Source: Pseudoduganella umbonata (lineage in GTDB: Bacteria; Pseudomonadota; Gammaproteobacteria; Burkholderiales; Burkholderiaceae_D). Taken from it: a DNA stretch of 64,000 nt. The DNA lies in NCBI RefSeq assembly GCF_014192225.1, contig NZ_JACHXS010000006.1, positions 124,001-188,000 of the forward strand, in the 5' to 3' direction. The notes beneath the pieces were generated by a model. That model made no database searches. It saw only the letters and a list, made by a program, of their open reading frames with translations, and had not been told where the DNA came from. The position numbers and the translations under genes are program-made. Below, in pieces: positions 52,601-60,973 of the stretch (position 1 is the stretch's first letter; each line of letters begins with the position of its first letter).

Positions 52601-53515
52601 ATGAGTGTCGATCCTTTCTCCGACTTTCTCACGCTGCTGGAGACGCGCTCCGTGCTCTCCGGTGCACTGCAGGCGGGCGGCCATTGGGCCATTCGCTTTC
52701 CAGCCACAGACCGCCTGAAATTCTGGGGCGTGCTGCGTGGCCGCTGCATGCTGCTATTGGAAGGCGAAGCCGAGGCGATATCCGTGGAGGCCGGCGACAT
52801 CTTCCTCCTGCGATGTGCCCGCGCGCACGTGCTGGCCACCGATCCGGCGTTGCCGCCGATGCCGCTTGATGAGATCTTGGTCGACCGCATGGGGGCGCTG
52901 GCCCGGCACGGCAGTGGCGACGAGTTCCTGATGATTGGGGGGAAGGTGGAATTGGCACTGGAAACGGCCGGTGTGCTGTTGGATGCGCTGCCGGCATTGA
53001 TCCATCTCCGCGCGGGAAATCACTGCCTGGACGCCGCGCATTGGTTGTTGCGGCGTTTGGCATACGAGCGTGACGGCGAGGCGCCTGGCGCCGTGACGGC
53101 ATCGGCACAACTGGCGCACCTGCTTTTCATCGAGATCCTGCGCGCGGCCACGGCCACGGGACAGGTTGCAAAGGGCGGCTGGTTGCCTGCCATCGCCGAT
53201 GCGCGACTGGCACCCGCGATTCGCCTCATGCATGCCGATCCAGCACGCGCGTGGACCCTCGACGAACTGGCATCTGCGGCAGCAATGTCCCGAGCAGCAT
53301 TCGCGGCACGCTTTAAGAACGTTGCTGGCCTCGCGCCGATGGCGTATCTGACGGCGTGGCGCATGCGGCTGGCGCAGCGAGCCCTGCGTGAACGGCGGGT
53401 GCCGCTGGCGACTCTGGCGCAATCGCTCGGGTATGGCTCAGAAAGTGCCTTCAGCAATGCGTACAAGCGCACGCTTGGTCATGCGCCAACAATGCACCGC
53501 TCAGTGAGGCGATGA
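52601..53515 (+). CDS. AraC-family regulator (cupin_6 type) of the second SDR
   Basis: 304 residues from ATG 52601 (MSVDPFSDFLTLLETRSVLS). An ATG at 52586 is in frame but precedes the conserved start. Sensor residues include LKFWGVLRGRCMLLLEGE and GDIFLLRCARAHVL. The C-terminal HTH is LDELASAAAMSRAAFAARFK with LAQSLGYGSESAFSNAYKRT. It is the same subfamily as the regulator at 45763. It is divergent from the SDR with a 94-bp spacer that probably holds the operator. Confidence 0.87.
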   Translation: MSVDPFSDFLTLLETRSVLSGALQAGGHWAIRFPATDRLKFWGVLRGRCMLLLEGEAEAISVEAGDIFLLRCARAHVLATDPALPPMPLDEILVDRMGALARHGSGDEFLMIGGKVELALETAGVLLDALPALIHLRAGNHCLDAAHWLLRRLAYERDGEAPGAVTASAQLAHLLFIEILRAATATGQVAKGGWLPAIADARLAPAIRLMHADPARAWTLDELASAAAMSRAAFAARFKNVAGLAPMAYLTAWRMRLAQRALRERRVPLATLAQSLGYGSESAFSNAYKRTLGHAPTMHRSVRR

Positions 53516-53539
53516 AGATGGCGCCTGGTCGGTCGTTCT

Positions 53540-53563
53540 GGCAGTGCGCCGCGTTGCACTGCC
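53540..53563. terminator. hairpin between convergent genes (possible bidirectional terminator)
   Basis: A perfect 8-bp stem GGCAGTGC/GCACTGCC has an 8-base loop. It lies between the ends of the AraC gene (53515) and the MBL gene (53577). There is no T-run on either side. Confidence 0.45.
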
Positions 53564-53576
53564 GCGGGACGCTGGT

Positions 53577-54524
53577 TTAGCGAGGCAAGCCGTCGTACAC
53601 TAGCTTCGCGAAGAAATTGCCGTCGATGACGAAACCGCCATAGCGCTTGTCATACTGGGCTGTCGGCTTGGCGGCCACGACTTCCTCGCGCGTTTTTCCT
53701 TGCCGCTTCAACATCGCGATATCCTTTCGCACCGCGACCAGCATGTCACGCCAGCTGGTCAGGCTGGCGCGGTTGCCGGTCGGGCCATGGCCCGGCACGA
53801 TCAGCGTGTGTGCGCTGCTGGCCGTAATCGCCTTGTTCGCCCACGTGATGGCATTGTCGATGCTGCCGCCATGTTCGTTATCGATGAACGGGTAGTATCC
53901 GTTCCAGTACGTGTCGCCCAGGGCCAGCACGTCGGCATGCTTGAAATAGACCCACAGGTCGCCATCGGTATGGCCGTTGCCGAAATTGCGCATGGTGATG
54001 GTTTCGCCGGCAAAGCGCATGGTCTTGCTGCCAGCGACGACAATGCTGGGCCGTGCCTCGCGCGGCAGCGGCTCAAACGTGTAGTTCCAGTCTTTCACCC
54101 GGGTAGTCTCCGACAGATGCTTGAACGTCATCGGCGAACCGATAACGGTGGCGCCTGCCGCCTGCATCCATGCATTACCGTCGGTATGGTCCCAGTGGTA
54201 GTGCGTGTTGACCAGATACCTGAGTGGAGTGGGGCCGATAGAGTTCAGTGCGGCGGTAAGCTTGTCTCGTGATACGGCGATCCCGGAGTCGACGATGAAC
54301 TTGCCTGCCGGGCTGGCGTACACGACGATATTGCCGCCCGAACCCGACAGCACACTGATGTGGCCGCGCAGGCTCTCGACCTCGACATCGGCCTTGGCGG
54401 TTGCTTCGTTGATCTTGACGACAGGACTGCCTGCGTCGGCGGCATAGACCGAGGGCAGCCAGGAATGGGTTGCCAGCATACCTGCGACTGCGACAGGTAA
54501 CAATCGGGAGATGGTAGTCATCAT
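53577..54524 (-). CDS. secreted metallo-beta-lactamase-fold hydrolase
   Basis: 315 residues from ATG 54524 behind AAGGA. The signal peptide is LLPVAVAGMLATHSWLPSVYA. The zinc-binding motif is NTHYHWDHTDGNAW (HxHxDH), followed by FGNGHTDGDLWVYF and VPGHGPTGN. This is the class B3-like/quinoprotein-relay type of the MBL superfamily. It could be a lactonase, lactamase or other periplasmic hydrolase. A dead partial paralogue sits at 47267-47400. Confidence 0.88.
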   Translation of the reverse strand: MMTTISRLLPVAVAGMLATHSWLPSVYAADAGSPVVKINEATAKADVEVESLRGHISVLSGSGGNIVVYASPAGKFIVDSGIAVSRDKLTAALNSIGPTPLRYLVNTHYHWDHTDGNAWMQAAGATVIGSPMTFKHLSETTRVKDWNYTFEPLPREARPSIVVAGSKTMRFAGETITMRNFGNGHTDGDLWVYFKHADVLALGDTYWNGYYPFIDNEHGGSIDNAITWANKAITASSAHTLIVPGHGPTGNRASLTSWRDMLVAVRKDIAMLKRQGKTREEVVAAKPTAQYDKRYGGFVIDGNFFAKLVYDGLPR

Positions 54525-54671
54525 GTTCCTTTATCGTTGGCGATGTGCATTTGCGCATCCGATTCTAGGGAACGCCACCTTGGTCGCACAACGCGCCCGA
54601 AGGAATGCAACCTTGGAGGGAGATCAGCAAGCGCCAAGTTGGAAAGGCGACAGGAGCACTGGCTATCCTGT

Positions 54672-55682
54672 TCACGTCATCACGGCGCGCAGTTCACCGC
54701 GCGCAATGCCCCATAAAGTGCGTATCAGCAGGCCGGCGATGACGACCGTGGCGATGACGAGAACGGCGATAGCGATGCCGTCCGTGTACCGGTTCGGTGA
54801 ATGGCTGGCATAGCGGATTGCGGCAGTGGCTGAGGCCGAAAGGGGAAAGCTAACGGCCCACCAGGAAACCTTGAATGTTGAGCAGGCCGGCAGGTTGCGT
54901 AGCCGTCCTAGCAACACGGCCAGCATGAACAACATCAGCATGTAGAGCGCCGTCGCGAAATCGTCGACGTGTCCGGTCGTGCTTGCGTAGGCCGAGAAGC
55001 CTACCGCGAACGGTGCCAGCATGATCATCAGCGATGGTCGCAGCGATTCGGGCATCGGTTCCTGGAACATCAGGCGCGAGAGGATCAGGGTCATCAGGGG
55101 GAGGGCGAAGAAGAGTCCGATCGCCAGGCCGAACATCGCGACGCCATGAAGGCGTGGCCACTGCAGCGCGGGAAGGGCCAGCGGCACGTCCAGCATGCCA
55201 ACCACCGGGACGATCCATGCAGGCGTGGCGTGCACGGGCTGTTGTGCCCCGCGCATCCACCGGCTGACGATGAACCAGGCAAACACGCTCATGCCGATCG
55301 CCCCGGCCGCCCAAAACGCCCGTGCCAGCGGCAGGCTGAGGTCGGCCAGCAGCAGCGGCAACAGCAGGATGCTGATCAGCGGCGTACCGAACATATTACC
55401 GGCGATCGGGTGGTTGAATTCGTCCCGCACAGCAGTTCCGGCGGTCAGCACCTTGCATGCATAGCCGGCGGTGACCGCAACGAAAGCAAATATCGCCATC
55501 CAGCCGAGGCCCGCCCCGATCCAGGACGGCACGCTGAAGTGCGCGTGAGCCGACCGCCACGCCAGCGCAAGCCCTGTTAGGCCCATGACTGAACCGAACA
55601 GGGCGACGGGCAAGGCGGCGATCGTACTAGTGGAAGCCGTCCCTGCAGGGAACGCAGGTTTCTCGCCGGTGATGGTGTTCAT
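54672..55682 (-). CDS. SLAC1/TehA-family anion channel or transporter
   Basis: 336 residues from ATG 55682 behind AGGA. About ten transmembrane helices are visible. PVALFGSVMGLTGLALAWRS and EFNHPIAGNMFGTPLISILL are typical SLAC1/TehA segments (the latter includes the N-P-I-A loop). The protein ends soon after the last helix. Homologues export tellurite or organic anions or conduct nitrate/chloride. It is transcribed leftward, 147 bp upstream of the MBL gene. Confidence 0.85.
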   Translation of the reverse strand: MNTITGEKPAFPAGTASTSTIAALPVALFGSVMGLTGLALAWRSAHAHFSVPSWIGAGLGWMAIFAFVAVTAGYACKVLTAGTAVRDEFNHPIAGNMFGTPLISILLLPLLLADLSLPLARAFWAAGAIGMSVFAWFIVSRWMRGAQQPVHATPAWIVPVVGMLDVPLALPALQWPRLHGVAMFGLAIGLFFALPLMTLILSRLMFQEPMPESLRPSLMIMLAPFAVGFSAYASTTGHVDDFATALYMLMLFMLAVLLGRLRNLPACSTFKVSWWAVSFPLSASATAAIRYASHSPNRYTDGIAIAVLVIATVVIAGLLIRTLWGIARGELRAVMT

Positions 55683-56122
55683 GGTATTCCTGTTCTGAAG
55701 TTTGGTGTCCCATATCAGGCCAGCACGGTGCTGGCGAGCGGCATGAAGCAAGAAGGGCAGCGTGGCCTGATCTTCCGGCACCCGGCCGCCGCCACTGGAT
55801 CAGCGTAGCGCACGCGGCGGCGTGCCGGCACTCCCCAAATGTGATGCACGTGCAGCGGATTCTGGCCGATGGCGCAGGATGCGAGGCCGAAAGGCGGGAG
55901 TCAAGGCACCAAACGGGTGATTGCCCGGAACGAGGCGCTCGTCGAACAATCAACCACATGACCTCCCATATGAATCGCACCGGGCTGCTCCGCAGCGCCT
56001 GAACTGCTCCGCGCTTCTCGCCAATGGGGGGAACCGAATGGCCCGAATCCCCGCATTTCTGATTCGTTGCCAGCCGGCCTCGTTCTTATACCCATTTTCA
56101 TTTTCAATTATTGGAGCTAAGC
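55683..56122 (+). other. 440-bp divergent spacer, mostly without recognisable features
   Basis: Open frames here have no family likeness. The 40 bp before the leader ORF is AT rich (TTCTTATACCCATTTTCATTTTC) and is the likely promoter area for the molybdenum-hydroxylase operon, although no good -35/-10 pair is clear. Confidence 0.45.
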
Positions 56123-56200
56123 ATGACCACTCAAGCCTTGCGGTACCGCCAAGCCACGATGCGTCCGGCGCAGTGCCGCCATGTATGGAGCTGGCAATGA
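56123..56200 (+). CDS. 25-codon leader ORF coupled to the molybdenum-hydroxylase gene
   Basis: ATG 56123 has GGAG seven bases upstream. The peptide begins MTTQALRYRQ and ends HVWSWQ. Its TGA (56198-56200) overlaps the ATG of the next gene (56197) as ATGA. The predicted peptide is Arg/Gln/Trp rich and is not a known toxin or leader. The combination of a good ribosome-binding site and exact overlap suggests it is translated and couples initiation of the downstream gene. Confidence 0.5.
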   Translation: MTTQALRYRQATMRPAQCRHVWSWQ

Positions 56201-58353
56201 CAAATGCGCTACCTGATGCTTCCCGGCGCCTGTGGCTGAAAGCCGGGGCGGCTGTTGCGGGTGGCCTGTTGCTGCAGGTCGCCATTCCCGGCCGCATGGC
56301 CCGCGCTTTGCCAGCGGAAGTCACATTTACGCCAAATGCGTTCATTCGGCTCGACGGTGACGGCAAGGTCACGCTCACGATGCCTTACGTCGAGATGGGG
56401 CAGGGTACGTACACGTCGATCCCGATGCTGATTGCAGAGGAGCTCGAGGTCGACCTTGACCAAGTGGTACTGGAGCATGCACCGGCCGACGCAGGCAAGT
56501 ACGCCAATCCCGCACTGGGTGGCCAGATGACCGGGGGCTCGACGACGATGCGTGCGGCCTGGATGCCGATGCGTCAGGCCGGCGCAGTGGCACGCATTCT
56601 TCTCGTGCGTGCGGCAGCCAGTCAGTGGCAGGTCGATCCGGCAACGTGCCGTGCCGAGCGCGGAGCTGTCCTCCATGTAGCCAGCGGGCGCCTGTTGCGG
56701 TACGGGCAGCTAGCGGCGGCGGCTGCGCGCATGCCGGTGCCCAACGATCGGGACATCGTGCTCAAGCCGGCTAGCGAGTTCCGCTTGATCGGCACGGCGG
56801 CGAAGCGTCTCGATACGAAAGGCAAGCTAGATGGCTCGGCACGCTACGGTATCGACGTGGTCCTGCCCGGCATGAAAGTGGCGGCACTGGCGATCTCGCC
56901 AGTGCGCGGTGGCAGGCTGGTCAGGCTCAACGAAGCGGCCGCGATGAAGATCCGCGGCGTGCGCCAGGTAGTGCGGCTCGACGACTGCGCTGCTGTCGTG
57001 GCCGACAACATGTCGGCCGCGAACAAGGGCATCGCTGCGTTGTCGCTGGAGTGGGACGATGGCCTTCATGCCGGGCTGACGACCGAGGCGATCGTGGCAG
57101 ACATGGCGCAGGCCGCGCGTGGTGCCGGCGCGACAGTGCGTTCGGAAAACAATCCCGAGCAGGCACTGCGCGGTGCCGCTCGCGTACTGGAAGCGACTTA
57201 CGAGCTGCCGTTCCTTGCCCATACGCCGATGGAGCCCGTGAACTGTACGGTGCACGTGCGGCCTGACAGCTGCGAAGTCTGGACCGGTACGCAGATCATG
57301 GGCGCTGCGCACGCGGTGGCCGCCCGCGCAGCGGGCCTGCCGCCGGAGCGCGTCACAGTGCACAATTTCCTGCTGGGCGGAGGCTTTGGCCGGCGCCTGG
57401 AAGTGGACATGATCGAACGCGCCGTCCGCATCGGCAAGGCGGTGCCGCATCCCGTCAAAGTGGTGTGGAGCCGGGAGCAAGATATCCAGCACGACATGTT
57501 CCGGCCATATTTCTACGACAGGATGCTTGCCGGCCTCGATGCCGCCGGCAAGCCGGTCGCCTGGACCCATCACATCACGGGGTCCTCAGTGCTGGGCCGC
57601 TTCATGCCAGGAGCCTTCAACAACGGGTTTGACGCCGAGACGGTCGATGGCGCCGACGCGCCGCCGTACGCCTTTCCTGCTATCGGCGTTTCCTACGTTC
57701 GCCACGAGCCGCCGGGCGTCGCCACGGCGTTCTGGCGCGGCGTCGGGCCTGCCCACAACGTGTTCGTGGTGGAGAGTTTCATCGACGAGCTTGCCCACGC
57801 GGCCGGTGCTGACCAGTTGCGCTACCGGCTCGACCTGCTTGGTCACAACCCCCGGGCCCGCAGGGTGCTCGAACTGGCGGCCGACAAGGCTGGCTGGCAG
57901 GGATCGAAAGCCGGCAGCACCGGGCGTGGCCTGGCCGTCCAGTTCGCTTTCGGCACGTATATGGCGATGGTGGCGGACGTGGTGGTCGGTCCGGAAGGCG
58001 AGTTGCGCGTCCCGCGCGTCGTCTGCGCCGTCGACTGCGGCGTGGTGATCAATCCCGATACCGTGCACGCACAGGTCGAGAGCGCGGTTGTCTTTGGTAT
58101 CAGCGCCGTCCTGTACGGTAACGTCACGATCAAGAATGGTCGGGTGGAGCAAAGCAATTTCCACGACTACCGCGTGCTGCGCATGCACGAAGCGCCCGTC
58201 GTCGAAACCCATATCGTCGCCAGCGGCGAGGCACCGGGGGGCATGGGCGAGCCGGGCACGGCCTGCGTTATGCCTGCTGTCGCCAATGCCGTCCATGCGC
58301 TGGCAGGCAAGCGCATCCGAAAGATGCCCATCGGCGCATCGCTACCGGCCTGA
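56197..58353 (+). CDS. molybdopterin-binding subunit of a Tat-exported aldehyde/isoquinoline oxidoreductase (IorB-like)
   Basis: 718 residues from ATG 56197. The N-terminus SRRLWLKAGAAVAGGLLLQV is a twin-arginine signal. The Mo-hydroxylase motifs are VEMGQGTYTSIPMLIAEEL, ALGGQMTGGSTTMRAAW, FLLGGGFGRRLEVD, FWRGVGPAHNVFVVESFIDE and the catalytic Glu in GGMGEPGTACVMPAVANAV. It would oxidise aldehydes or N-heterocycles in the periplasm, passing electrons to the 2Fe-2S subunit encoded 20 bp downstream. No maturation (XdhC-like) or cofactor genes lie in the window. Confidence 0.92.
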   Translation: MTNALPDASRRLWLKAGAAVAGGLLLQVAIPGRMARALPAEVTFTPNAFIRLDGDGKVTLTMPYVEMGQGTYTSIPMLIAEELEVDLDQVVLEHAPADAGKYANPALGGQMTGGSTTMRAAWMPMRQAGAVARILLVRAAASQWQVDPATCRAERGAVLHVASGRLLRYGQLAAAAARMPVPNDRDIVLKPASEFRLIGTAAKRLDTKGKLDGSARYGIDVVLPGMKVAALAISPVRGGRLVRLNEAAAMKIRGVRQVVRLDDCAAVVADNMSAANKGIAALSLEWDDGLHAGLTTEAIVADMAQAARGAGATVRSENNPEQALRGAARVLEATYELPFLAHTPMEPVNCTVHVRPDSCEVWTGTQIMGAAHAVAARAAGLPPERVTVHNFLLGGGFGRRLEVDMIERAVRIGKAVPHPVKVVWSREQDIQHDMFRPYFYDRMLAGLDAAGKPVAWTHHITGSSVLGRFMPGAFNNGFDAETVDGADAPPYAFPAIGVSYVRHEPPGVATAFWRGVGPAHNVFVVESFIDELAHAAGADQLRYRLDLLGHNPRARRVLELAADKAGWQGSKAGSTGRGLAVQFAFGTYMAMVADVVVGPEGELRVPRVVCAVDCGVVINPDTVHAQVESAVVFGISAVLYGNVTIKNGRVEQSNFHDYRVLRMHEAPVVETHIVASGEAPGGMGEPGTACVMPAVANAVHALAGKRIRKMPIGASLPA

Positions 58354-58373
58354 ACTCAAAGGAATCCAGACAT

Positions 58374-58826
58374 ATGAAACTGAACATTAACGGCAAGCAG
58401 CGCCAGATCGATGCGGATGGCGATACGCCCCTCCTATGGGTGCTGCGCGATGAATTGCATCTGAACGGCACAAAGTTTGGATGTGGCATGGCGCTGTGCG
58501 GTGCCTGCACCGTGCATGTCGACGGCCAGCCCACCCGCGCTTGCGTGATGCCAGCGTCGGCGGCCGTCGGCAAAAAGATCACCACGATCGAGGCGATCGG
58601 CGCCAATCCGGTCGGGCAACGCGTGCAGAAGGCCTGGGCTGCCATCGACGTGCCGCAATGCGGCTACTGCCAGTCGGGCCAGATCATGGCGGCGACGGCG
58701 CTGCTGAAAGCGAATCCGCATCCGACCGACAAGGACATCGACGAAGCGATGGCCGGCAATATCTGCCGGTGCGGGACCTACCAGCGCATCCGGCTAGCGA
58801 TCCACAAGGCGGCGCGCAATGCGTAG
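58374..58826 (+). CDS. 2Fe-2S subunit of the molybdenum hydroxylase (IorA-like)
   Basis: 150 residues. The plant-ferredoxin-type cluster uses FGCGMALCGACTVHVDG with a downstream Cys. The second cluster uses PQCGYCQSGQIMAATALL and NICRCGTYQRIRLAI. It transfers electrons between the Mo subunit and the cytochrome. No signal peptide is present, so it is probably exported as a complex with the Tat-tagged large subunit. The 3' end overlaps the cytochrome gene by 8 bp. Confidence 0.94.
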   Translation: MKLNINGKQRQIDADGDTPLLWVLRDELHLNGTKFGCGMALCGACTVHVDGQPTRACVMPASAAVGKKITTIEAIGANPVGQRVQKAWAAIDVPQCGYCQSGQIMAATALLKANPHPTDKDIDEAMAGNICRCGTYQRIRLAIHKAARNA

Positions 58827-59373
58827 CCGTGCGTCCTGCGCGATGGCTGTGCTGGCCGCAATGGTGGCACTTGGCTGGTCTTGCGGTGCAGTGGCGGCCG
58901 ATGACAGGGCGGCGCTGTTCGATCCAGTGGCCAGTGTGGTCATGGGACCCAGGTGCCTCAACTGTCATCAGGTCGATGCGCCGCGCCAGAAGGACATGGG
59001 AGTGCTGCATGCCCAGAAGGTCGTGCGCGGCAAAGACGGCCATGGCTCGGCCGCCTTGCGCTGCCAGGCCTGCCATCAAGCCGAGAACACGGCGGATGGA
59101 AGGGTGCCCGGCGTGCGGGACTGGCACCTAGCACCGCTCAGCATGAACTGGCAAGGGCTGGACAAGAAGGGCATCTGCCGGCAACTGCGCGACCCCACCC
59201 GGAACGGCAATCGCAAGACACCGCGGGAAGTGGTCGAGCACATGGAAACCGACCCACTGGTGCTGTGGGCCTGGAATCCCGGCGCTGGCCGCAGCAAGCC
59301 GGCGTTGTCGCACGACGAGTTCGTGCGCGCCCTGAAAGTTTGGGCAGAGGCGGGGCTGCCTTGCCCCGACTGA
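58819..59373 (+). CDS. periplasmic dihaem cytochrome c
   Basis: 184 residues with a signal peptide (MAVLAAMVALGWSCGAVAAD). Two haem motifs are visible: RCLNCHQVDAP and RCQACHQAEN. Distal segments are AQKVVRGKDGHGSAAL and REVVEHMETDPLVLWAWNPG. The gene overlaps iorA-like by 8 bp, so it is the probable electron acceptor for the Mo hydroxylase in the periplasm. Confidence 0.88.
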   Translation: MRSRASCAMAVLAAMVALGWSCGAVAADDRAALFDPVASVVMGPRCLNCHQVDAPRQKDMGVLHAQKVVRGKDGHGSAALRCQACHQAENTADGRVPGVRDWHLAPLSMNWQGLDKKGICRQLRDPTRNGNRKTPREVVEHMETDPLVLWAWNPGAGRSKPALSHDEFVRALKVWAEAGLPCPD

Positions 59374-59399
59374 CCTGTTACATCATCAATGAGGAAACT

Positions 59400-60119
59400 A
59401 TGAACGAGATCGTACAAAGCATGATGGATGCCCATGGCGGCCTGGAACGCTGGAACCAGTTCTCAACCCTGTCGGCCCACCTGAGTCAGGGCGGCATCCT
59501 GTGGCCATTAAAGGGCAAGGCCGGCATGCTCGATGAAGTCGATGTAACCGTCGACCTGCACCGCCAGTGGACATCGCACGCGCCATTTGGCGCGACCGAC
59601 CGCCGCACTGACGTCACTCCCGGACGAGCCGCGATCGAGACCGCCGAGGGCAGGGTCGTCGCCGAACTGGTCGAGCCGCGTGCGTCGTTCGCCGGCGCCG
59701 GGCTCGATACACCGTGGAACGACCTGCAGTTGGCCTATTTCGTCGGCTATGCAATGTGGAACTATTTGACGTTGCCCTTCGCGTTTGCGCAGCCGGGATT
59801 TGAATTCGAGCAGATTGGCGACTGGCAGGAAAACGGCGAAACCTGGCAGCGCCTGTGCGTTCGCTATCCGACATCGGTGGCAACGCATAGCAACCAGCAG
59901 ACGTTCTATGTGTCAGACGAAGGCCGCTTGCGTCGCCATGATTACGACGTCGACATCAATGGCGGTACACCTGCCGTACACTATTTCCACGACTACGTGA
60001 AAGCGCAAGGTATTGCTTTGCCGACGCGCCACTTGATCTTTGTCCGTGACCCAGATCTTGGCCACCAGCTGGAGCCGCTGGTAGTCTCCATCGCAGTTAG
60101 CCACCTCCGGTTCGCATGA
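59400..60119 (+). CDS. hypothetical protein linked to the molybdenum-hydroxylase operon
   Basis: 239 residues from ATG 59400 behind GAGG, 26 bp after the cytochrome gene. No signal peptide or membrane helix. Notable segments are MNEIVQSMMDAHGGLERWNQ, PLKGKAGMLDEVDVTVDLHR, LQLAYFVGYAMWNYLTLPFA and QQTFYVSDEGRLRRHDYDVD. The composition and beta pattern suggest a single soluble domain of the lipocalin/LolA-like kind. I do not recognise the family. Spacing indicates co-expression with the oxidoreductase. Confidence 0.75.
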   Translation: MNEIVQSMMDAHGGLERWNQFSTLSAHLSQGGILWPLKGKAGMLDEVDVTVDLHRQWTSHAPFGATDRRTDVTPGRAAIETAEGRVVAELVEPRASFAGAGLDTPWNDLQLAYFVGYAMWNYLTLPFAFAQPGFEFEQIGDWQENGETWQRLCVRYPTSVATHSNQQTFYVSDEGRLRRHDYDVDINGGTPAVHYFHDYVKAQGIALPTRHLIFVRDPDLGHQLEPLVVSIAVSHLRFA

Positions 60120-60162
60120 GGTTCTGAGGAGCGGTAGCTAGTGGCGTTGTCTCTGTAGCGGG

Positions 60163-60852
60163 TCAGTACGTCGTCCAGCCCGGCATTCGATCGGCTGCTT
60201 GGCCGCCGGCGGCACCATTTGACAGGGGCAGCAATTCGGATACAGTCGCGGTCATGCCGGACTCGAAGGCGACACTGGCTGCCTCGGTCCTGGTCTTCGC
60301 GTTGAGTTTCGCCATGATCGACTTCACATGGGACTTCACGGTTTGCGTGGCGATACCTAGGTCCCTGCCGATCGACTTGTTGCACAGCCCCCTGGCCAGC
60401 AGTTGCAGTACTTCTTCCTCTCTACCGGTCAATTCCTTCTTCCCGGGCGTGCGTGCGTACTGGGTCGCCAGGCTTTGGCAGAGAAAGTTCTCGCCGGCGG
60501 CGACACTGCGTATGCTGCGGACAAGCTCGCTCTCCGTCACGGCCCGCAGCACCATGCCATGCACGCCTCGCCGAAAGGCTGACCGGATGGCATATGGCTG
60601 CACGCTGGCGGTAACGGCCACGATACGCGGGCGCGCTGGGCCTTCATTGCGTTGTGCCTCCTGGCTGGGCAACGCGCGTAGCGACAGATCATCCACCACC
60701 AGTACGTCGACCCGGTGCTGAGATGGCTGCAGGTCGTCGACGATGTAGATGCCCGGCTGCTTATCCAATGTCGCACAGGTGCCTGCGTGCAGCAGTGGCT
60801 CGTTGATACGTACCGCGACACGAATCATGCGTGGGACATCAATTGGCTTCAT
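60163..60852 (-). CDS. LuxR-type response regulator with a degenerate receiver domain
   Basis: 229 residues from ATG 60852 behind AGGAAATTG. The N-terminal receiver has NEPLLHAG in place of the usual acidic pair, VDVLVVDDLSL around the phosphoacceptor position, VAVTAS, and VHGMVLRAV where the conserved Lys is replaced by Arg. The C-terminal HTH (TGREEEVLQLLARGLCNKSI, TVKSHVKSIMAKLNAKTRTE) is intact. No sensor kinase is adjacent. It may respond to something other than phosphorylation. It is convergent with the hypothetical gene. Confidence 0.85.
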   Translation of the reverse strand: MKPIDVPRMIRVAVRINEPLLHAGTCATLDKQPGIYIVDDLQPSQHRVDVLVVDDLSLRALPSQEAQRNEGPARPRIVAVTASVQPYAIRSAFRRGVHGMVLRAVTESELVRSIRSVAAGENFLCQSLATQYARTPGKKELTGREEEVLQLLARGLCNKSIGRDLGIATQTVKSHVKSIMAKLNAKTRTEAASVAFESGMTATVSELLPLSNGAAGGQAADRMPGWTTY

Positions 60853-60973
60853 TTCAATTTCCTGACTATAGGCCGTGACAAGGCTGCATCATCGCCAGTG
60901 CCACGGGCGGAGTCGAGTTAGCTGATGTTGAATCTTGTTAGCGAGCGAAAGGCGCCGCGGAGTGGGCTTCCCG

